Part shown: piece by piece, positions 21,001-31,854 of the stretch
How positions within the stretch are numbered: the stretch's first letter is position 1
Layout of the letters: the number at the start of each line of letters is the position of its first letter
Assembly: GCF_001984065.1 (NCBI RefSeq)
Contig: NZ_LYVP01000014.1
Location: forward strand, 1 to 64,000
Length of the DNA: 64,000 bases
Direction: 5' to 3'
DNA from: Pseudomonas sp. KK4
Lineage (GTDB): Bacteria; Pseudomonadota; Gammaproteobacteria; Pseudomonadales; Pseudomonadaceae
Translations under genes and position numbers: made by a program
The notes under the pieces: generated by a model
The model's database searches: none
What the model saw: only the letters and a program-made list of their open reading frames with translations
What the model was told of the DNA's origin: nothing

Positions 21001-21161
21001 GCACCGGGCAGGCTGGCCTGGACCACGATCACCGGGAAGTCCATTTGCGGCAGCGGCGACACCGGCAACAGACCGAAACTCACGCCGCCCAGCAGCATGA
21101 TCGCCAGGCTCAGCAACATGGTCGCGACCGGGCGTTTGATGAACGGGCCGGAGAGGTTCAT
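18054..21161 (-). CDS. muxC: RND efflux permease subunit (MuxC/MdtC-like)
   Basis: This 1035-residue inner-membrane proton/drug antiporter has twelve expected membrane helices in two halves with large periplasmic loops. It begins [20 protein letters not shown], and the proton-relay aspartate pair is in [16 protein letters not shown]. It overlaps by 4 bases both the upstream muxB stop and the downstream opmB start. In MdtABC- and MuxABC-type pumps, two different RND proteins form a mixed trimer; the presence of a second RND gene directly upstream supports that here. The substrates of this particular pump cannot be read from sequence; relatives handle novobiocin, bile salts or beta-lactams. Confidence 0.94.
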   Translation of the reverse strand: MNLSGPFIKRPVATMLLSLAIMLLGGVSFGLLPVSPLPQMDFPVIVVQASLPGASPEVMASTVATPLERSFGAIAGVNTMSSRSSQGSTRVILQFDLDRDINGAAREVQAAINASRNLLPSGMRSMPTYKKVNPSQAPIMVLSLTSDVLEKGQLYDLASTILSQSLSQVQGVGEVQIGGSSLPAVRIELEPQALNQYGVALDDVRNTIATANVRRPKGSVEDEQRLWQVQANDQLEKAKDYESLIIHYAGGAALRLKDVAKVSDGVEDRYNSGFFNDDAAVLLVINRQAGANIIETVNEIKAQLPALQAVLPASVKLNLAMDRSPVIKATLHEAEMTLLIAVALVILVVFLFLGNFRASLIPTLAVPVSLVGTFAVMYLYGFSLNNLSLMALILATGLVVDDAIVVLENISRHIDAGIKPMKAAYLGAQEVGFTLLSMNVSLVAVFLSILFMGGIIESLFREFSITLAASIVVSLVVSLTLTPMLCARWLKPHVPGQENRLQRWSQRANDWMVGKYATSLDWVLRHRRLTLLSLIITIGVNVALYVVVPKTFMPQQDTGQLIGFVRGDDGLSFGVMQPKMETFRRAVLKDDAVQSVAGFIGGTNGTNNAFMLVRLKPIKERNISAQKVIERLRKEMPKVAGAQLMLMADQDLQFGGGREQTTSQYSYILQSADLGELRQWYPKVVAALKALPELTAIDAREGRGAQQVTLIVDRDQAKRLGIDMDMVTAVLNNAYSQRQISTIYDSLNQYQVVMEVNPKYAQDPITLKQVQVITADGARVPLSTIAHYENSLEDDRVSHEGQFASESIAFDMAEGVTVEQGTAAIERAIARLGMPEDVIVKMAGTADAFAATQKSQPFMILGALVAVYLVLGVLYESYIHPLTILSTLPSAGVGALLSIYALGGEFSLISLLGLFLLIGVVKKNAILMIDLALQLERQQGLAPLESIRNACLQRLRPILMTTLAAILGALPLLLGRAEGAEMRQPLGLTIIGGLIFSQVLTLYTTPVVYLYLDKARHRFNKWRGVRTDAALETPL

Positions 21162-24100
21162 GGTTGTTCTACCGCTTCCACGGATTCAGGCTTGCGACCC
21201 CAGCGCCGACCGAGGCGGTCGAAGTACAGGTAGATCACCGGCGTGGTGAACAGGGTCAGGACCTGACTGACGAGCAAACCGCCGACCATCACCAGACCCA
21301 ACGGTTGACGCAACTCCGCGCCGGAACCGGTGGCCAGCATCAGTGGCACCGCGCCGAACAATGCGGCCAGGGTGGTCATCAGGATCGGCCGGAATCGCAG
21401 CAATGCCGCCTGATAAATCGCCGTTTGCGGGTCCATGCCCTGATTGCGCTCAGCGTCGAGGGCGAAGTCGATCATCATGATCGCGTTCTTCTTGACGATA
21501 CCGATCAGCAGGATGATGCCGATGATGGCGATCATCCCCAGGTCGTTGCCGCTCAGAAGCAACGCCAGCAAGGCCCCAACCGCCGCCGACGGCAAGGTCG
21601 ACAGAATGGTGATCGGGTGGATGTAGCTCTCGTACAGCACCCCCAGCACGATGTACATGGTCACCACCGCTGCCAGGATCAGCAGCAAGGTGCTCGACAA
21701 CGACGCCTGGAACGCCTCGGCGGCGCCCTGGAACTGGGTCTGCACGCCAATCGGCATGCCGATGTCCTTCTGCACCTGCTCGATGATGTCTACCGCATGC
21801 CCCAGCGCCACGCCGGGCGCCAGGTTGAACGACATCATCACCGCCGGAAACTGACCGATATGGGTGATCGCCAATTGCGCCTGGCGCTCTTCGATATGCG
21901 CCAGGCTGGACAGGCGCACCTGGCCGCCATCGGTGGTCTTGACGTGGATCTGGTCCAAAGCCTGGGGGCCGATCTTCTCGCCGGACTGCGATTGCAGCAC
22001 CACGCGATACTGGCTGGCCTGGGTATAGATAGTGGAAATCTGCCGCTGGCCGAAGGCGTCGTACAGCGCATCGGTGATGTTCGACACCGACACCCCGACC
22101 CGCGAAGCGGCGTCACGGTCGATCACCAGATAGACCTGCAAGCCCTTGTCCTGCAGATCGCTGGCCACGTCGGTCAGCTCCGGGCGCTCGGCCAGGGCTT
22201 CGACCAGCCGGCCGCTCCACAGGCTGAGCAGTTCGGAATCCGGTGACGACATGCTGAACTGGTACTGCGTACGGCTGACCCGGTCCTCGATGGTCAGGTC
22301 CTGCACCGGTTGCATGAACAGGCGGATGCCCACCAGTTTGTCCAGTTCAGGTTGCAGGCGAGCGATGACGGCAGTGGCGCTCAGGTCGCGATCGCTGTGG
22401 GATTTGAGGTTGATCAGCAGCCGGCCGCTGTTGAGCGTCGAGTTGTCACCGTCGACACCGATGTAGGACGACAGGCTCTCCACCGCCGGGTCGGCCAGGA
22501 TGACCTTGGCCAGCTCCTGCTGACGCTCGCTCATGGCGGCGAAGGATATCGACTGCGGCGCTTCGGAAATGCCCTGGATCACCCCGGTGTCCTGCACCGG
22601 GAAAAAGCCCTTGGGCACCACCAGGTACAGGAACACGGTCAGCGCCAGGGTGCCGATGGCCACCAGCAACGTCAGCGGCTGGTGCTTGAGCACCCACTGC
22701 AACCGGCGGCCATAGCCGGCGATCATCCAGTCGATGAAGGCGCCGCTGGCCCGATAGAAACGGCCCTGCTCTTCTTCCTTGGGTTCACGCTTGAGCAAGC
22801 GCGCGCACATCATCGGCGTCAGGGTCAGGGACACCACCAGGGAAATCAGGATCGCCACCGCCAGGGTGATCGCGAACTCACGGAACAAACGCCCCACCAC
22901 GTCCGCCATGAACAGCAGTGGAATCAATACCGCGATCAGCGACAGGGTCAGGGAAATCAGGGTGAAGCCGATCTGTTTGGCGCCCTTGAGCGCGGCATTG
23001 AGCGGGCTGTCGCCCTCTTCGATGAACCGCGAGATGTTCTCCAGCATCACGATCGCATCGTCCACCACGAAACCGGTGGCGATGGTCAGCGCCATCAGGG
23101 TCAGGTTGTTGACCGAGAAGCCGGCCAGGTACATCACGCCGAACGTACCGATCAGCGACAGTGGCACGGCCACCGATGGAATGATCGTGGCACTGGCCCG
23201 ACGCAGGAACAGGAAGGTGACCATGACCACCAAGGCAATGGCGATCAGCAATTCGTGCTGTACGTCCTTGACCGAGGCGCGGATGGTCTGGGTGCGGTCG
23301 GTCAGCACCACCACGTCCAGACCGGCCGGCAGGTTGTCGGTGATGCTCGGCAGCAAGGCCTTGATCCGGTCCACCACTTCGATGACGTTGGCACCGGGTT
23401 GGCGCTGGATGTTGAGCAGCACCGCCTGGTTTTCATTGGCCCAGGCCGCCAGGCGCTCGTTTTCCGCACCGTCGACGATTTCGGCCACGTCCTTGAGGCG
23501 CAATGGCGCACCGTTGGCATAGGCGAGAATCAGGTTGGCGTAATCCTTGGGCGAGGTCAGCTGGTCATTGGCGTCGAGCATCGATACCCGGGTCGGGCCG
23601 TCGAAGTTGCCCTTGGGCTGGTTGACGTTGGAGGCGCCGATCAGGGTGCGCACGTCCGCCAGGTTGAGGCCGTTGGCCGCCAGCGCCTCGGGGTTGACTT
23701 TGATCCGCACGGCCTGACGCTGGCCACCGGCAATGCTGACCATGCCGACGCCGCTGATCTGAGCGATTTTCTGCGCCATGCGGGTGTCGACCAGATCGTT
23801 GAGCTTGGGCAGCAGCATGGTCTTGGAGGTGATGGCCAGGGTCAGCACCGGGGTGTCGGCCGGGTTGACCTTGTTGTACACCGGCGGTGCCGGCAAGTCC
23901 TTGGGCAACAGGTTGGTGGCGGCGTTGATCGCGGCCTGAACCTGTTGCTCGGCGACGTCCATGTTGATGTCGAGGCTGAAGCGCAGGGTCAGCACCGAAG
24001 CGCCGCCGGAGCTGGTCGAGGCCATCTGGGTCAGGCCGGGCATCTGCCCGAACTGCCGCTCCAGCGGCGCGGTCACGGCACTGGTCATCACGTCCGGGCT

Positions 24101-24262
24101 GGCGCCGGGATAGAGGGTCATGACACGAATGGTCGGGTAATCGACCTGGGGCAATGCCGAGACCGGCAACAGACGGTAGGCGATCACGCCGGCCAGAACG
24201 ATGGCCAGCATGCTCAGGGTGGTTGCTACAGGGCGTAGGATGAACAACCGCGAGAGATTCAT
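21158..24262 (-). CDS. muxB: RND efflux permease subunit (MuxB/MdtB-like)
   Basis: The 1034-residue RND permease is a paralogue of the next gene and is about the same length. It starts [20 protein letters not shown], has the DD proton-relay pair in [16 protein letters not shown], and has the conserved late motif [10 protein letters not shown] before the last helices. It overlaps muxA and muxC by 4 bases each. Together with muxC it should form the heteromeric pump core, fed by the MuxA adaptor and connected to the OpmB duct. Confidence 0.94.
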   Translation of the reverse strand: MNLSRLFILRPVATTLSMLAIVLAGVIAYRLLPVSALPQVDYPTIRVMTLYPGASPDVMTSAVTAPLERQFGQMPGLTQMASTSSGGASVLTLRFSLDINMDVAEQQVQAAINAATNLLPKDLPAPPVYNKVNPADTPVLTLAITSKTMLLPKLNDLVDTRMAQKIAQISGVGMVSIAGGQRQAVRIKVNPEALAANGLNLADVRTLIGASNVNQPKGNFDGPTRVSMLDANDQLTSPKDYANLILAYANGAPLRLKDVAEIVDGAENERLAAWANENQAVLLNIQRQPGANVIEVVDRIKALLPSITDNLPAGLDVVVLTDRTQTIRASVKDVQHELLIAIALVVMVTFLFLRRASATIIPSVAVPLSLIGTFGVMYLAGFSVNNLTLMALTIATGFVVDDAIVMLENISRFIEEGDSPLNAALKGAKQIGFTLISLTLSLIAVLIPLLFMADVVGRLFREFAITLAVAILISLVVSLTLTPMMCARLLKREPKEEEQGRFYRASGAFIDWMIAGYGRRLQWVLKHQPLTLLVAIGTLALTVFLYLVVPKGFFPVQDTGVIQGISEAPQSISFAAMSERQQELAKVILADPAVESLSSYIGVDGDNSTLNSGRLLINLKSHSDRDLSATAVIARLQPELDKLVGIRLFMQPVQDLTIEDRVSRTQYQFSMSSPDSELLSLWSGRLVEALAERPELTDVASDLQDKGLQVYLVIDRDAASRVGVSVSNITDALYDAFGQRQISTIYTQASQYRVVLQSQSGEKIGPQALDQIHVKTTDGGQVRLSSLAHIEERQAQLAITHIGQFPAVMMSFNLAPGVALGHAVDIIEQVQKDIGMPIGVQTQFQGAAEAFQASLSSTLLLILAAVVTMYIVLGVLYESYIHPITILSTLPSAAVGALLALLLSGNDLGMIAIIGIILLIGIVKKNAIMMIDFALDAERNQGMDPQTAIYQAALLRFRPILMTTLAALFGAVPLMLATGSGAELRQPLGLVMVGGLLVSQVLTLFTTPVIYLYFDRLGRRWGRKPESVEAVEQP

Positions 24263-25575
24263 GCGCCGCCCTTTTTCGCCTTGTCGGCAGGTGCCGGCTC
24301 AGTGACGGTTGCCGCGGACTTGCCCTGCAGGTGTCCGGCCGGATCAGTCGGCACTTGCTGCGGATCGTTGACCACTTCCACATCGCTGCCGTCCTTCAGG
24401 CGGTCGGTGCCTTCCAGCACCACGCGATCACCCGGTGCCAGGCCTTCGGTGACCACGGTGTTTGCACCGTCGCTGGCACCGATTTTCAACTGACGGATCT
24501 TGACCTTCTTGTCACCGTCCAAGGCGTAGACGAAAGTGCCGTTGGTGCCGAACTGGATCGCCGCGGAAGGGGCCAGCACGACATCCTTGAGGGTATCAGC
24601 CAGCAGCCGCACATTGACGAACTGGTTGGGGAACAGCGACTGGTCGCGGTTCTCATAGCGGGCCTTGAACTTCAGGGTGCCGGTGGTGACGTCGATCTGG
24701 TTGTCCAGGCTCTGCAAGACACCGGTGGCCTGCAGTTTGGTGTCGCCGCGATCCCAGGCCTCGGCGGGCAGTTTTGCACCGCTGCGATAACGTGCGAGCA
24801 CGACATCAAGACTGTTTTCCGGCAGGGTGAAGGCGACGCTGATCGGTTGGGTCTGGGTGATGATCGCCAGTGCCGTGGTGTCGTTGGCCGCGACCAGGTT
24901 GCCGACGTCGAGCTGACGCAGGCCCACTCGCCCTGCAATCGGCGCGCGGATCCGGGTGAATTCGAGATTGAGCTTGGCGTCGTTGACCGCCGCCTGATTG
25001 GTCTTGACCGTGCCCTGGAATTGCCCGACCAGCGCGACGGCGGTATCCAGGGTCTGCTTGGCGATACTGTCCTCACGGTACAGGCCGGTATAACGCTCGA
25101 CATCCACCTGGGCGTTTTTCAACTGTGCCTGGTTCTGCAGCAAGGTGCCTTCGGCCTGGAGCAAGGCGTTCTGGTAGGGGCGCGGGTCGATCTCGGCCAG
25201 CAGGTCGCCCGCCTTGACCATTTGCCCTTCCTCGAAATAAATCTTGACCAGTTCACCGCCGACCCGGCTGCGCACGTTGATGGTGTTCAGCGCGGTGACG
25301 GTGCCCAACGCCTTGTAGTACAGCGGGAAGTCACCCTTGACCGCCGGTGCCACCCGCACCGGAACCGGCCCGGTTGCACCGCCAAAACCCGGGCGCATGG
25401 CCCCTGACTTGCCGGTATGCCCGGCCACGGCTTTGGTCCCTGCCCCCTCCTTCGGCGCAGCGCCGCCAGGCCAGAATTTCCAGCACAGGACGGCGATGAC
25501 CAACAGGACAAGCAGGCCAATCAGCCAGCGACGGGGACTACGGGAAGCGGAGGATTGCATTGAGTGATCAACCAT
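24259..25575 (-). CDS. muxA: RND efflux periplasmic adaptor (MuxA/MdtA-like)
   Basis: The 438-residue membrane-fusion protein has one N-terminal membrane anchor ([21 protein letters not shown]), a lipoyl-like half motif [30 protein letters not shown], an alpha-hairpin, and the second lipoyl half [20 protein letters not shown] beta-barrel and a Lys/Pro/Ala-rich tail follow. It is the first gene of the four-gene efflux operon. The start is set at 25575, with a modest AAGAAG site; an in-frame ATG 15 bases later would remove only five residues. No regulator gene lies beside the operon. Confidence 0.92.
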   Translation of the reverse strand: MVDHSMQSSASRSPRRWLIGLLVLLVIAVLCWKFWPGGAAPKEGAGTKAVAGHTGKSGAMRPGFGGATGPVPVRVAPAVKGDFPLYYKALGTVTALNTINVRSRVGGELVKIYFEEGQMVKAGDLLAEIDPRPYQNALLQAEGTLLQNQAQLKNAQVDVERYTGLYREDSIAKQTLDTAVALVGQFQGTVKTNQAAVNDAKLNLEFTRIRAPIAGRVGLRQLDVGNLVAANDTTALAIITQTQPISVAFTLPENSLDVVLARYRSGAKLPAEAWDRGDTKLQATGVLQSLDNQIDVTTGTLKFKARYENRDQSLFPNQFVNVRLLADTLKDVVLAPSAAIQFGTNGTFVYALDGDKKVKIRQLKIGASDGANTVVTEGLAPGDRVVLEGTDRLKDGSDVEVVNDPQQVPTDPAGHLQGKSAATVTEPAPADKAKKGGA

Positions 25576-25700
25576 TGGGCGCGTGGGCTTCTTTTACATG
25601 AGGCTGAACGATAAGCACTGGCGGTATTTAAGCAAAGCGGCTTTACCGGCAATTTACCTTCGGCTTACGTAACAGGATGTTTGCCTAAGAGACTGAAGCA

Positions 25701-25741
25701 CAAATGAAAACGGCCTGGACAAAGCCAGACCGTTTCATTTG
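25701..25741. terminator. Bidirectional-looking terminator hairpin after tpx
   Basis: CAAATGAAAACGGCCTGG at 25701 and CCAGACCGTTTCATTTG ending at 25741 form a long stem around a short loop, flanked by A on one side and T on the other. It lies just past the tpx stop on the minus strand. Confidence 0.8.
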
Positions 25742-25752
25742 TAAAGTTGTAC

Positions 25753-26253
25753 TTACTTCAGGACAGCGAGAGCCGCTTCGTAGTTAGGCTCCTGACCGAT
25801 TTCGCTGACCAGTTCGCTGTGCAGCACATTGTCGTTTTCGTCCAGTACCACGACGGCACGGGCGGTCAGGCCCTTGAGCGGGCCGTCGGCGATGGCCACA
25901 CCGTAGTTCTCGATGAACTCGGCACCGCGCAGGGTCGACAGGTTCTGGACGTTTTCCAGGCCTTCGGCGCCGCAGAAGCGCGCCTGGGCGAACGGCAGGT
26001 CAGCGGAGATGCACAGCACCACAGTGTTGGCGACATCATTGGCCTGGGCGTTGAACTTGCGCACGGAGGTGGCGCAGGTCGGGGTGTCGACACTTGGGAA
26101 GATGTTCAGCACTTTGCGCTTGCCGGCGAAGTCCTTGAGGGTAACGTCGGACAGATTGCCGGCAACCAGGGAAAAGGCTGGCGCCTTGGAACCGGCTTGA
26201 GGCAGTTGGCCGTTGACTTGAACCGGATTGCCTTTAAGAGTGACTTGAGCCAT
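25753..26253 (-). CDS. tpx: Thiol peroxidase (Tpx, atypical 2-Cys peroxiredoxin)
   Basis: Tpx reduces hydrogen and organic peroxides with thioredoxin as electron donor. The 166-residue protein is of standard length. The peroxidatic cysteine is in [14 protein letters not shown] and the resolving cysteine in [12 protein letters not shown], as expected for the Tpx class. The start [11 protein letters not shown] follows a GAAGGAC site. The gene is divergent from the YciI-like gene and ends at a strong hairpin, so it is a single-gene unit. Confidence 0.97.
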   Translation of the reverse strand: MAQVTLKGNPVQVNGQLPQAGSKAPAFSLVAGNLSDVTLKDFAGKRKVLNIFPSVDTPTCATSVRKFNAQANDVANTVVLCISADLPFAQARFCGAEGLENVQNLSTLRGAEFIENYGVAIADGPLKGLTARAVVVLDENDNVLHSELVSEIGQEPNYEAALAVLK

Positions 26254-26492
26254 GAACGGAGTCCTTCTGAACGTTGTTGTAGAGATTCTTGAAGAGGCCG
26301 AAGTTAACCACGAAATGTGTCTGCGACCTAGACCGGATACAAATCGTGAACAATCGCCGCGAAACCCGGATAAGGCATAAATTCCCGAAGGAGCTGCCGC
26401 GGGGTTGTCCAACTATTTGCCAGGCCGCTGTCGATTCCACCGCTGACCATTCGACTATAAGTGAATCATCCCCATCCAGCGGAGACACCACC

Positions 26493-26918
26493 ATGCGATT
26501 CATGATCATCATCAAGGCCAGCCAGGCGTCCGAAGCCGGCATCATGCCCAGCACCGAACTGCTGACCGCCATGGGCAACTACAACGAAGAACTGGCCAAG
26601 GCCGGCATCCTCCTCGGCGGCGATGGCCTGCACCCCAGCAGCAAAGGCGCCCGTGTACGGTTCTCAGGTGACAAGCGCACCGTGATCGACGGCCCGTTCG
26701 CTGAAACCAAGGAACTGATCGCCGGTTTCTGGCTGTGGCAGGTCAAGTCCAAAGAAGAAGCCATCGAATGGGTCAAACGCTGCCCCAACCCGATGCCCGG
26801 CACCGACGCCGAGATCGAAATTCGCCAAGTGTTTGAAATGGAGGATTTCGGTGCCGAGCTCACGCCAGAGCTGCGTGAGCAGGAAGAAAGGGCGTTCGGG
26901 CAGACGAAAGAAAATTGA
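26493..26918 (+). CDS. YciI/DGPF-domain protein
   Basis: The 141-residue protein has the dimeric alpha/beta-barrel YCII fold, with the hallmark IDGPFAETKELIAGFWLWQV in the middle and an early conserved MKYM-like start (MRFMIIIKA). DGPF proteins often lie next to an ECF sigma-factor gene, but none is found here. A C-terminal charged tail follows the domain. GCGGAGAC before the ATG supports the start. The biochemical role of the family is not established. Confidence 0.88.
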   Translation: MRFMIIIKASQASEAGIMPSTELLTAMGNYNEELAKAGILLGGDGLHPSSKGARVRFSGDKRTVIDGPFAETKELIAGFWLWQVKSKEEAIEWVKRCPNPMPGTDAEIEIRQVFEMEDFGAELTPELREQEERAFGQTKEN

Positions 26919-27195
26919 CTGGCCCCAGATCACCCGACGCCCTGTGGCGAGTGAACTCGCGCCCTCGCCACACTGGCCTCTGCACGCCGACCTATTGATC
27001 CGTATTAACTTTTCAGTACAAAAATAACGTGAATCTGTAGACAAAACTAAAGAATTAACTCCTTCGACTGGCTAACCGATATTTAACTGCTAGGGTCAAC
27101 AGACGTGTCCTACAGCCTTGATAGCAAAGAGATTACGTCGTAACGGCCGCCAAGTGCCGAGTTGTCCATATGAGCCACCAAGGAACCGGGGAATC
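26919..27195. other. AT-rich leader ahead of the envelope operon
   Basis: This 277-base gap holds a single REP-like palindrome (26942-26972). From about 26990 to 27130 the sequence is clearly more AT-rich than its surroundings. It is the only sizeable gap before the long operon and is therefore the likely promoter region. No convincing -35/-10 pair, sigma-54 site or operator could be named by eye. Confidence 0.4.
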
Positions 27196-27987
27196 ATGTC
27201 GCAAAAAATGGGGATTCACGCCTTCCTTCTGGCGTCGTCGTTCGTGCCTTTTTTCTACGCGCACGCGGAAGATGCCGAGACCGCCAACAAAAGCAACAAC
27301 CCGTTGAACCTCGCACCGGGGATGAACGTTCAGGATTACTACACCCCGAAATACTACGATTCCAATATCCATACCAATGACCTGTTGGTGCGCGGCACGC
27401 TGCCGATTGCGCCCAATGACTTCATCGGCGTACCGCAATTGCTGCGCGCCACGGCGCCGATCAGCACCCGCCCCGACCCTCACGGTGGCTACAGCACCGG
27501 TACAGGCGACCTGAACCTGTTCGATATCTTCCTGCTCAAGACCGAGGGCGTGCAGTTGGGCATCGGCCCGCAGATTACTGCGCCCACCGCGGATCAGGAC
27601 GAGCTCGGTACGGGCAAATGGCAGGCCGGGTTCGCGGCCGTGGCCATCGACTCTTCGCCCCGCGGGCTGCTGGGCGCACTGGTGCAATACCAGAGCTCAT
27701 TTGCTGGCGACCACGATCGTCAGCACGTGGAAACCGCCACGATGCAGCCGTTCATCATCCATAACCTGGAAAAAGGCTGGTACCTGCGCTCGACCGGCGT
27801 CTGGACCTTCGACCTGAAAAACAATACCCACTACATCCCACTCGGTTTGGGTGGCGGCAAGGTGTGGAAGTCAGGGTCCAATATCCTCAACGCCTTTATC
27901 GAGCCGCAGTGGACGGTGGATCACAAAGGCGACGACCTGCCGCAATTCACCCTGTTCGCCGGCATCAACGTCACCTTCGGTAAATAA
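27196..27987 (+). CDS. Predicted outer-membrane beta-barrel protein 1
   Basis: The 263-residue protein starts with a signal peptide (cleavage near YAHA-ED, residue 24). The mature part has alternating amphipathic strands rich in Gly, aromatic and polar residues and ends in NVTFGK. Short repeated turns such as GTGKWQAGFAAVA and LGLGGGKVWK resemble the Phenol_MetA_deg/transporter-like barrels of proteobacteria. It opens the twelve-gene operon and is followed after 10 bases by the first DUF1254 gene. AGGAACCGGGG precedes the chosen ATG. A channel role is inferred from the barrel pattern; the substrate is unknown. Confidence 0.75.
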   Translation: MSQKMGIHAFLLASSFVPFFYAHAEDAETANKSNNPLNLAPGMNVQDYYTPKYYDSNIHTNDLLVRGTLPIAPNDFIGVPQLLRATAPISTRPDPHGGYSTGTGDLNLFDIFLLKTEGVQLGIGPQITAPTADQDELGTGKWQAGFAAVAIDSSPRGLLGALVQYQSSFAGDHDRQHVETATMQPFIIHNLEKGWYLRSTGVWTFDLKNNTHYIPLGLGGGKVWKSGSNILNAFIEPQWTVDHKGDDLPQFTLFAGINVTFGK

Positions 27988-27997
27988 GGACTTCGCC

Positions 27998-29449
27998 ATG
28001 CACATAGCCATTCGCGCCGCCGGTTTCAGCCTGATGACCATGTTCGTCAGTTGTGGGGTCGGTGCGCAGGATCTCGATACGCGCATCGGCAAGATCGCCA
28101 TGGAAGGCGAGCTGCCGGCCCATGAATCGATTCCCGGACTCTATGCCGAACTGGATTTCCAACAAGCGACCCAAAGCTACCTGTGGGCCCTGCCGCTGGT
28201 GTCCTACGCCCAGTGGCAGGAAGAGTTTCGCGACAAGCTCGGCGCCAAAAGCGGCGACCTGATGGTGCTCGACAGCTACGAAGACAAGCTCGGCGTGATC
28301 ACCGCCAACGCCACCACGCCGTACATCCTGGGTTTTGTCGACCTCAATGAAACCGGCCCGCTGGTGATCGAACTGCCACCCGGCCCGACCGCCGGCGGCA
28401 TCGGCGACTTCTGGCAGCGCGCGATCATCGACATGGGTCAGACCGGCCCCGACAAGGGCAAGGGCGGCAAGTACCTGGTGCTGCCTCCGGGCGCCGAACC
28501 GCCGGCCGATGCCGGCAAGTACTACTTGGCCAAATCGGAAACCATGAACGTGCTGGTGGGCTTTCGCGTACTCGACCCGGACCCAGCCAAAGGCAAGGCG
28601 CTGGTCGAGCAATTCAAGATGTACCCCTATGCCAAGCGCGCCGAACCGGGCAAGACCCGACTGCTCTCCCCCGGCGGCAAGGCCTGGTCCGGTACGCAAC
28701 CCCGCGGGATGCCTTACTGGGAACGCCTGCACCAGATCATCCAGAAAGAGCCGGTCAACGAACGTGACCGCTTCTATATGGCCATGCTCGCCAGCCTCGG
28801 CATCGAGAAAGACAAGCCGTTCAACCCCAACGACAACCAGCGCAAGGCACTGGAACAAGGTGCGCAGGTCGGCGAGCTGATCGCCAAGGCCAACACCTTC
28901 GCCAAGCGTTTCGCGGATTCGCAGTACTGGCCGGACCGGCAGTGGGACACCGTGCTCAACATCGCCGAGCCGTCCCAGCGCGTGGCCTATTACGACCAGT
29001 TGTGGGAACGCAGCGCCTGGTTCTACGAAGCGGTGACCAACACCAAGGGCATGGTTTCCAAGACCCCGGGCCTGGGCCAGACCTACCTCGGTGCTTATAC
29101 CGATGCCAAGGGCAACTGGCTCGATGGCGGTAAAAGCTATCGCCTGCGCGTCGGCGCCAATCCGCCGGCCAAGCAGTTCTGGTCGATGACCGTCTACGAC
29201 ATCGACAGCCGTTGCCTGATCGACAACCCGCAGCGCAAGGCCGACCTGTCGTCCCGCCAGGATCTGAAAAAGAACGCCGACGGTTCCGTGGACCTGTACT
29301 TCGGCCCGACCGCGCCCAAAGGCTTCGAGAACAACTGGGTGCAAACCCTGCCGGGCAAGCACTGGTTCAGCTATTTCCGCCTGTACGCACCGACCGAAGC
29401 CTATTTCGACAAGAGCTGGAAACTCGACGACATCACGGCTGTGGAATGA
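27998..29449 (+). CDS. Exported DUF1254/DUF1214 protein 1
   Basis: The 483-residue protein has an N-terminal signal (cleavage near VGAQ-DL, residue 23). The DUF1254 region covers roughly residues 50-190 (YLWALPLVSYAQWQ, then ANATTPYILGFVDLNETGP). DUF1214 lies near the C-terminus, with the recurring pattern PPAKQFWSMTVYD and a final GKHWFSYFRLYAPTEAYFDKSW. The function of these domains is not settled. It is the first of two tandem paralogues and is placed between barrel-protein genes, which suggests a periplasmic or secreted role in handling a compound that crosses the outer membrane. AAGGAC gives a good ribosome site. Confidence 0.88.
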   Translation: MHIAIRAAGFSLMTMFVSCGVGAQDLDTRIGKIAMEGELPAHESIPGLYAELDFQQATQSYLWALPLVSYAQWQEEFRDKLGAKSGDLMVLDSYEDKLGVITANATTPYILGFVDLNETGPLVIELPPGPTAGGIGDFWQRAIIDMGQTGPDKGKGGKYLVLPPGAEPPADAGKYYLAKSETMNVLVGFRVLDPDPAKGKALVEQFKMYPYAKRAEPGKTRLLSPGGKAWSGTQPRGMPYWERLHQIIQKEPVNERDRFYMAMLASLGIEKDKPFNPNDNQRKALEQGAQVGELIAKANTFAKRFADSQYWPDRQWDTVLNIAEPSQRVAYYDQLWERSAWFYEAVTNTKGMVSKTPGLGQTYLGAYTDAKGNWLDGGKSYRLRVGANPPAKQFWSMTVYDIDSRCLIDNPQRKADLSSRQDLKKNADGSVDLYFGPTAPKGFENNWVQTLPGKHWFSYFRLYAPTEAYFDKSWKLDDITAVE

Positions 29450-29477
29450 CGCCCAATGGCTTTGAAAAGGAAGTGTT

Positions 29478-30881
29478 ATGAATAACCGCCTGCTGCTCAC
29501 CGCACTCTCGCTCACCCTGAGCACCAGTGCCTGGGCCGACTTCACAGCAACCCCGGAACAAGCCCGGGCCATCGCCAAGGAAGCTTACCTGTACGGCTTC
29601 CCGGTGGTGGAGATGTACAAGACCCTCTACACCCAGGCCGTGGACAAAAACAGCGCGAACTTCAAGGCGCCATTCAACAGGATCGGCAACACCGCCAAGG
29701 CCTTCACCGCCAAGGACACCGCGTTCGTCACCCCCAACGCCGACACGCCCTACTCCTTCGTCTGGATGGACCTGCGTGCAGAACCCCTGGTGCTGACCCT
29801 GCCGCCCATCGAAGAACACCGCTATTACTCGGTGCAACTGATCGACGCCTATACCCAGAACTTCGCCTACCTGGGCACACGCAGCACCGGCAACAACGGC
29901 GGGCACTTCATGATCGCCGGGCCGAACTGGCAGGGGCAGCAGCCGGTGAACATCGACCGCCTGCTGCGCAGCGAAACCAATATCGCCTATGCGCTGTATC
30001 GCACCCAGTTGTTCGATGAAAAGGACTTGGCCAAGGTCAAGCAAATCCAGAGTGGCTACAAGGTCCAGACCCTGAGCCAGTACGACAAACGGCCGGCCCC
30101 GCCCGCCGCACCGAAAATCGACTGGCCCAAACCTGCCCCGACCATGAGCGACACGCCGGACCTGTTCCGCTACCTGAATTTCATGCTGGCCTTCGCCCCG
30201 GCCCAGGATGTGGAAAAGGACCTGCTGGCACGTTTCAAAACCATCGGTATCGAAGCAGGCAAACCGTTCAACCTGACCCAACTCAGCGCCGATCAACGCC
30301 AGGCACTTGAGGACGGTATCGCCGACGCCAAGGCCGAATTCGCCCAGTTCAAGAAAGACAAGGTCGATGCCCACGAAGTCAGCAGCGGCGACCTGTTCGG
30401 CACCCGCGATCACCTCAAGGGCAATTATCTGTACCGCTACGCCGGCGCCAACATGGGCATCTTCGGCAACTCCGCTGAAGAAGCGAACTACATCGGCTAC
30501 TTCGTCGACAAGGACGGCAAACCGGTGGACGCCTCGAAACAGAACTACACCCTGCATTTCGACAAGGGCGCCCTGCCCCCGGCCGATGCCTTCTGGTCGC
30601 TGACGATGTACAACGGCAAGAACAAATTGCTGGTGGCCAACCCGCTCAATCGCTACCTGATCAACTCGCGGATGCTGCCCGATCTCAAGCTCGACGCCGA
30701 CGGCGGCCTGACCCTGTACGTACAGAACAAGGCCCCGGCCAAGGACCTGCAAAGCAACTGGCTGCCGGCGCCGAACGGGCCGTTCTACGGAGTGTTGCGC
30801 CTGTACCTGCCCAAACCGGAAGTCACCAGTGGCCAGTGGAAGATGCCGTTGCTGATGCCTGTCTCTCAACAAAAGCAGTAA
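29478..30881 (+). CDS. Exported DUF1254/DUF1214 protein 2
   Basis: The 467-residue paralogue of the preceding protein has a clear signal peptide (cleavage near SAWA-DF, residue 21). The DUF1254 region contains AYLYGFPVVEMYKTLY and FVTPNADTPYSFVWMDLR, and the DUF1214 end contains PPADAFWSLTMYNGKN and GPFYGVLRLYLPKPEV. Both copies are complete, so this is gene duplication with divergence rather than a broken copy. It starts 28 bases after its paralogue and is followed after 12 bases by a second barrel gene. Confidence 0.9.
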   Translation: MNNRLLLTALSLTLSTSAWADFTATPEQARAIAKEAYLYGFPVVEMYKTLYTQAVDKNSANFKAPFNRIGNTAKAFTAKDTAFVTPNADTPYSFVWMDLRAEPLVLTLPPIEEHRYYSVQLIDAYTQNFAYLGTRSTGNNGGHFMIAGPNWQGQQPVNIDRLLRSETNIAYALYRTQLFDEKDLAKVKQIQSGYKVQTLSQYDKRPAPPAAPKIDWPKPAPTMSDTPDLFRYLNFMLAFAPAQDVEKDLLARFKTIGIEAGKPFNLTQLSADQRQALEDGIADAKAEFAQFKKDKVDAHEVSSGDLFGTRDHLKGNYLYRYAGANMGIFGNSAEEANYIGYFVDKDGKPVDASKQNYTLHFDKGALPPADAFWSLTMYNGKNKLLVANPLNRYLINSRMLPDLKLDADGGLTLYVQNKAPAKDLQSNWLPAPNGPFYGVLRLYLPKPEVTSGQWKMPLLMPVSQQKQ

Positions 30882-30893
30882 GCGGAGTTTGTG

Positions 30894-31841
30894 ATGATCA
30901 AGCCCTTTGTAGTGCGCCCGTTGCTGGCGTTGTGCATGGTCACCAGCAGTCCGTTGGTGCTGGCGGTCGAAGGCGGCGTCGGACGACCGATCACCGGCCA
31001 GCAGGTGTTCTCCAACGCCGGCATCGTGCCACCGGAACCCGGCTGGGTGATGTCCCTGACCAGCATCTGGTACGACGGCGAGCTCAAGGGCAATACCCAG
31101 GTGCCGATCGTCGGCGCCTTGAGTACCGGGCTGGACATGAAAGTGTCCTACACCATGGCCAACTTCACCCATGTCTGGGACACCGGCAAAGGGCGCTGGA
31201 ACTACGCCTCGGCCGTGGGCGTTCCGGTGCAATACACCGACGTCAGCGCCAGCATTACCGGCCCCCGAGGCCGAACCCTGGGCACTGAAGACACGGGCAC
31301 TCAGTTCGCCGATGCACTGATCACGCCGATTGCCGCCGGTTATCACTTCGACGCGGTCAACCACATTTCCTTTTCCCTGCCGATCTACGTACCGACCGGG
31401 GCCTACAACGATGATCGCCTGGCCAACCCCGGCCAGAACACCTACACCTTCATGCCCACCGTGGCCTTCACCCACCTGGACGGCAAGGGCGGCGAACTCA
31501 CCCTGACCAGCGGCCTGGAGTTCTACACCGAAAACGACGCCACGGATTATCAGAACGGCGACCTGTTCACTTTCGATGCACTGTGGACCCACGGCTTCGG
31601 CAATGGCTGGGCAGCCGGCCTGGCGGCGGGCTATATCCAGCAGATCAACGATGACTCTGGATCTGGCGCCAACAGCGGCTTCCGCGGGCGCTCGGTGGGT
31701 GCCGGCCCGGTGGTGGGCTGGACCGGCAAATTCGCCGACGCCCAGGCCAACCTGAGCCTGCGCTGGGTGCCGGAGTTCGATAGCAAGAACCGGCCGGAAG
31801 GCAATGGCATCGCGGTCAACATGACCCTGGCGTTTTTCTAG
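30894..31841 (+). CDS. Predicted outer-membrane channel 2 (Phenol_MetA_deg-like)
   Basis: The 315-residue protein has a signal peptide and a beta-barrel pattern of strands separated by Gly/Asn/Asp turns, ending in VNMTLAFF, whose C-terminal aromatic residue is a typical outer-membrane insertion signal. The phrases SFSLPIYVPTGAYN and NTYTFMPTVAFTHL are characteristic of the meta-pathway phenol degradation-like (Phenol_MetA_deg) family, proposed to be channels for hydrophobic or aromatic compounds. ATG 30894 is preferred over an overlapping GTG because it lies six bases after GGAG. Confidence 0.85.
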   Translation: MIKPFVVRPLLALCMVTSSPLVLAVEGGVGRPITGQQVFSNAGIVPPEPGWVMSLTSIWYDGELKGNTQVPIVGALSTGLDMKVSYTMANFTHVWDTGKGRWNYASAVGVPVQYTDVSASITGPRGRTLGTEDTGTQFADALITPIAAGYHFDAVNHISFSLPIYVPTGAYNDDRLANPGQNTYTFMPTVAFTHLDGKGGELTLTSGLEFYTENDATDYQNGDLFTFDALWTHGFGNGWAAGLAAGYIQQINDDSGSGANSGFRGRSVGAGPVVGWTGKFADAQANLSLRWVPEFDSKNRPEGNGIAVNMTLAFF

Positions 31842-31854
31842 GAGGATGTCAGGG

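Noticed and set aside
18951..21233. 760-codon open frame opposite muxC
   Set aside because: Its composition (Gln, His, Arg and Gly rich) is that of a reverse-strand shadow of an RND gene, and it has no domain.
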